NCBI GenBank assembly: GCA_020850695.1
Contig: JADZEF010000157.1
Coordinates: 1 to 64,000 of the forward strand
Direction of reading: 5' to 3'
DNA from: Planctomycetaceae bacterium
GTDB lineage: Bacteria; Planctomycetota; Planctomycetia; Planctomycetales; Planctomycetaceae
DNA length: 64,000 nt
Shown: piece by piece, positions 62,593 to 64,000 of the stretch
Layout: every line of letters begins with the position of its first letter
How positions within the stretch are numbered: the first letter of the stretch is position 1
Program-made: the position numbers and the translations under genes
Notes under the pieces: model-generated
Database searches by the model: none
What the model saw: the letters and a program-made list of their open reading frames with translations, nothing else
What the model was told of the DNA's origin: nothing

Positions 62593-62790
62593 ATGGGCTG
62601 GCTGTTCGAATTCTTCGGCGAGATCCTCGTTCAACTCCTCTTTGAGGGGCTGATCAAGTGGCCGGGAATCTGGATTCTTCGAACGCTGTTCGGTACCAGC
62701 GAGGAGGCTGCTGATGGCTGCCTCGCCGTGCTGATCGGACTCGTCTTCTGGGGCGTGCTGATCCTGGTTTTCTGGCTGCTCGCCCGGTGA
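62593..62790 (+). CDS. Small membrane protein, second of a tandem pair
   Basis: This 65-aa protein has an amphipathic N-terminus (MGWLFEFFGEILVQLLFEGL) and then KWPGIWILRTLFGTSEEAAD and a membrane helix GLVFWGVLILVFWLLAR. The central part matches the neighbour at 62318-62548 position by position (PGIW, G-T-S-E, FWGVL), which supports both as real genes. The gap between them is 44 bp. ATG 62593 lacks a strong ribosome site and coupling is not evident. No known family. Confidence 0.6.
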   Translation: MGWLFEFFGEILVQLLFEGLIKWPGIWILRTLFGTSEEAADGCLAVLIGLVFWGVLILVFWLLAR

Positions 62791-62795
62791 TCACG

Positions 62796-62833
62796 AAAAA
62801 GCACCCGGCCCGCGAGGTCGCGAACCGGGTGCT
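62796..62833 (-). terminator. Terminator of the WD40 protein gene
   Basis: AGCACCCGG (62800-62808) pairs with CCGGGTGCT (62825-62833), with an inner GCG/CGC pair. On the minus strand it is followed by TTTTT (62796-62800 reversed). It lies 33 bp past the stop of the minus-strand WD40 gene and 10 bp past the plus-strand small gene, so it may serve both. Confidence 0.75.
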
Positions 62834-62865
62834 GTGTGGTCGTCATTCTTCGCTCGTTCGAGCGA

Positions 62866-64000
62866 TCACTTCTTCACGTCGGCCGCGGCCTGGGCCGGGG
62901 CTTCGGGGCCCTTCGGCGGGTCGAACTGCTTGATGAGCTGGCCGTTCACCGCGTTCCACAGGCGGATGACTCCGTCTTCGCCGCCGGCCAGAGCGAACTT
63001 GCCGTCCCGCGACGGAGCCGCCGAGTAGACGAAGTCGGCCGCACCGGCGAGGTTCCGGAAGTTCTGCCCGTTCGTCGACTTGTGCATCTTCACCGTCGCG
63101 TCGCCGCCGCAGCTCACCATGTCCTCGGTGATCCCGATGAACTGGATCGACGTGACCTGCTTGGAGTAGTTGGCGATGGTGCGGGCCTGCTCGCCGGTCT
63201 CGATGTTCCAGACCTTGATGGCGTTGTCGGCCCCGGCGCTGGCGATGGTCGTGAAGTCCGACTTGATCGAGACGTCGAGCACGTGGTTGGTGTGCCCTTC
63301 GAACGACCGGACGTGCTTCCCTTCAGGGACGGTGAAGAGCTTCACGAACTTGTCGGCCGCCCCTGAGACCAGGTATTTGCCGTCGTAGCTGAACTCCATG
63401 CCGAAGACGGTGTCGGAGTGGGACTCCTTCATGTCCTTGATGAGCGTGAAGTTCTCGACGTTCCAGAGCATCAGTTCGCCGCTGCGGGACGGATCGCCGC
63501 CGCCGGTGGCGAGGGTCTTGCCGTCCGGGCTGAAGGCGAGCGAGAGGACGCGGCTGATGAACGGCGACTTGGCGACGTCGAGCGGAGCGTCCTTCGGCGG
63601 GCCGAGGGTCGCGATGAGCTGCCAGGCGGGATTGGTGTCCCAGATGACGGCCTTCTTATCCGCTCCGCCCGTGAGGAGGGCGTTGGGACCGGCGAAGACC
63701 GCGACGCTGACCACGCCCTGGTGACCGGCGAGCGTTTCGAGCGGCTGGCCGGCGTCCGCGTCCCAGAGATGGACGAGGCCGTCGTCGCCGACTGAAGCGA
63801 GCTTCTTGCCATCGGGAGAGATGGCCAGACCGCGAACCGGCTTCTCGAAGTTGGCCTTGGCAGCGGTGGCCGCCGTCATCGCCGCATCGAGCTCGGTCTG
63901 CTTCGCCGTGGCGGCCATCTTCGCGGCCGTGGTCGTCGTCACCCGTTCCTTGGCAACCGCGGCGGCCTTCTCGGCCAGGGCGCGGCTGCGTTCGGCTCCG
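62866..64000 (-). CDS. WD40-repeat protein, C-terminal part (gene continues past the window)
   Basis: The frame stays open to the right edge, so the N-terminus is missing; the first visible residues are a charged, Ala-rich helix (ALAEKAAAVAKER). From about residue 50 of the visible part there are seven or so WD40 blades, for example VRGLAISPDGKKLASVGDDG, LVHLWDADAGQPLETLAGHQ, VLSLAFSPDGKTLATGGGDP, IASAGADNAIKVWNIETGEQ and GKFALAGGEDGVIRLWNAVN. The tail is Pro/Ala/Lys-rich. Large planctomycete proteins with a cytochrome-c-like region followed by such a propeller are common and are the likely identity, but that part is outside the window. Confidence 0.85.
   Translation of the reverse strand, partial: GAERSRALAEKAAAVAKERVTTTTAAKMAATAKQTELDAAMTAATAAKANFEKPVRGLAISPDGKKLASVGDDGLVHLWDADAGQPLETLAGHQGVVSVAVFAGPNALLTGGADKKAVIWDTNPAWQLIATLGPPKDAPLDVAKSPFISRVLSLAFSPDGKTLATGGGDPSRSGELMLWNVENFTLIKDMKESHSDTVFGMEFSYDGKYLVSGAADKFVKLFTVPEGKHVRSFEGHTNHVLDVSIKSDFTTIASAGADNAIKVWNIETGEQARTIANYSKQVTSIQFIGITEDMVSCGGDATVKMHKSTNGQNFRNLAGAADFVYSAAPSRDGKFALAGGEDGVIRLWNAVNGQLIKQFDPPKGPEAPAQAAADVKK

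Overview
This 64 kb window is high-GC DNA from a chromosome that is almost certainly planctomycete. The sequence shows two DUF1501 proteins with twin-arginine leaders, an Lpg1974-like beta-barrel protein, two Uma2-family proteins, the C-terminal WD40 part of a protein of the type common in planctomycetes, a response regulator with its domains in reverse order, and many small palindromic intergenic repeats. No taxonomic marker gene (rRNA, rpoB) is present, so the phylum call is inference from gene content.

Layout. clpC lies on the minus strand at the left end (98-2662). A roughly 1.1 kb divergent region then leads to a complete 14-subunit respiratory complex I operon, nuoABCDEFGHIJKLMN (3801-20702, plus strand). 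Two small toxin-antitoxin-like cassettes are spliced into this operon around nuoF: a zeta-toxin-like P-loop kinase with a 70-aa partner between nuoE and nuoF, and an antitoxin-like protein with a PIN-domain protein between nuoF and nuoG. The wide gaps between later nuo genes (G-H, I-J, L-M, M-N) each hold a different palindromic repeat.

From 20.8 to 27 kb there is a SRPBCC protein, an ECF-type sigma factor, an outer-membrane barrel protein, an NCS2-like permease, tRNA-Asp(GTC) and a DNA-binding response regulator. After a repeat-rich 1.4 kb gap come a DUF1501 protein, a NYN-domain putative ribonuclease with a likely LOTUS tail, a Uma2 protein, a fused HyuA-HyuB hydantoinase/5-oxoprolinase carrying an in-frame palindromic repeat, a FIST sensor protein, ychF, an RND efflux pair and prfC.

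From 46 to 64 kb there is a ThuA-like gene cut off by a 226-bp MITE-like element, an NHL-type beta-propeller protein, a secreted protein of unknown function, a DUF697-like GTPase, a large zinc-ribbon membrane protein, a cyclophilin, a fused amino-acid ABC binding protein/permease (its likely ATPase is about 5 kb away on the other strand), a second DUF1501 protein, a second Uma2 protein, an MFS transporter, two tandem paralogous small membrane proteins, and the C-terminal part of a WD40 protein that runs off the right edge.

The clearest functional unit is complex I, which would couple NADH oxidation to quinone reduction and ion pumping. The most unusual features are the two toxin-antitoxin-like inserts around nuoF and the activity of short palindromic repeats: one is translated inside an enzyme gene and one ends a ThuA gene. 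No CRISPR array, rRNA, prophage or transposase gene was seen.
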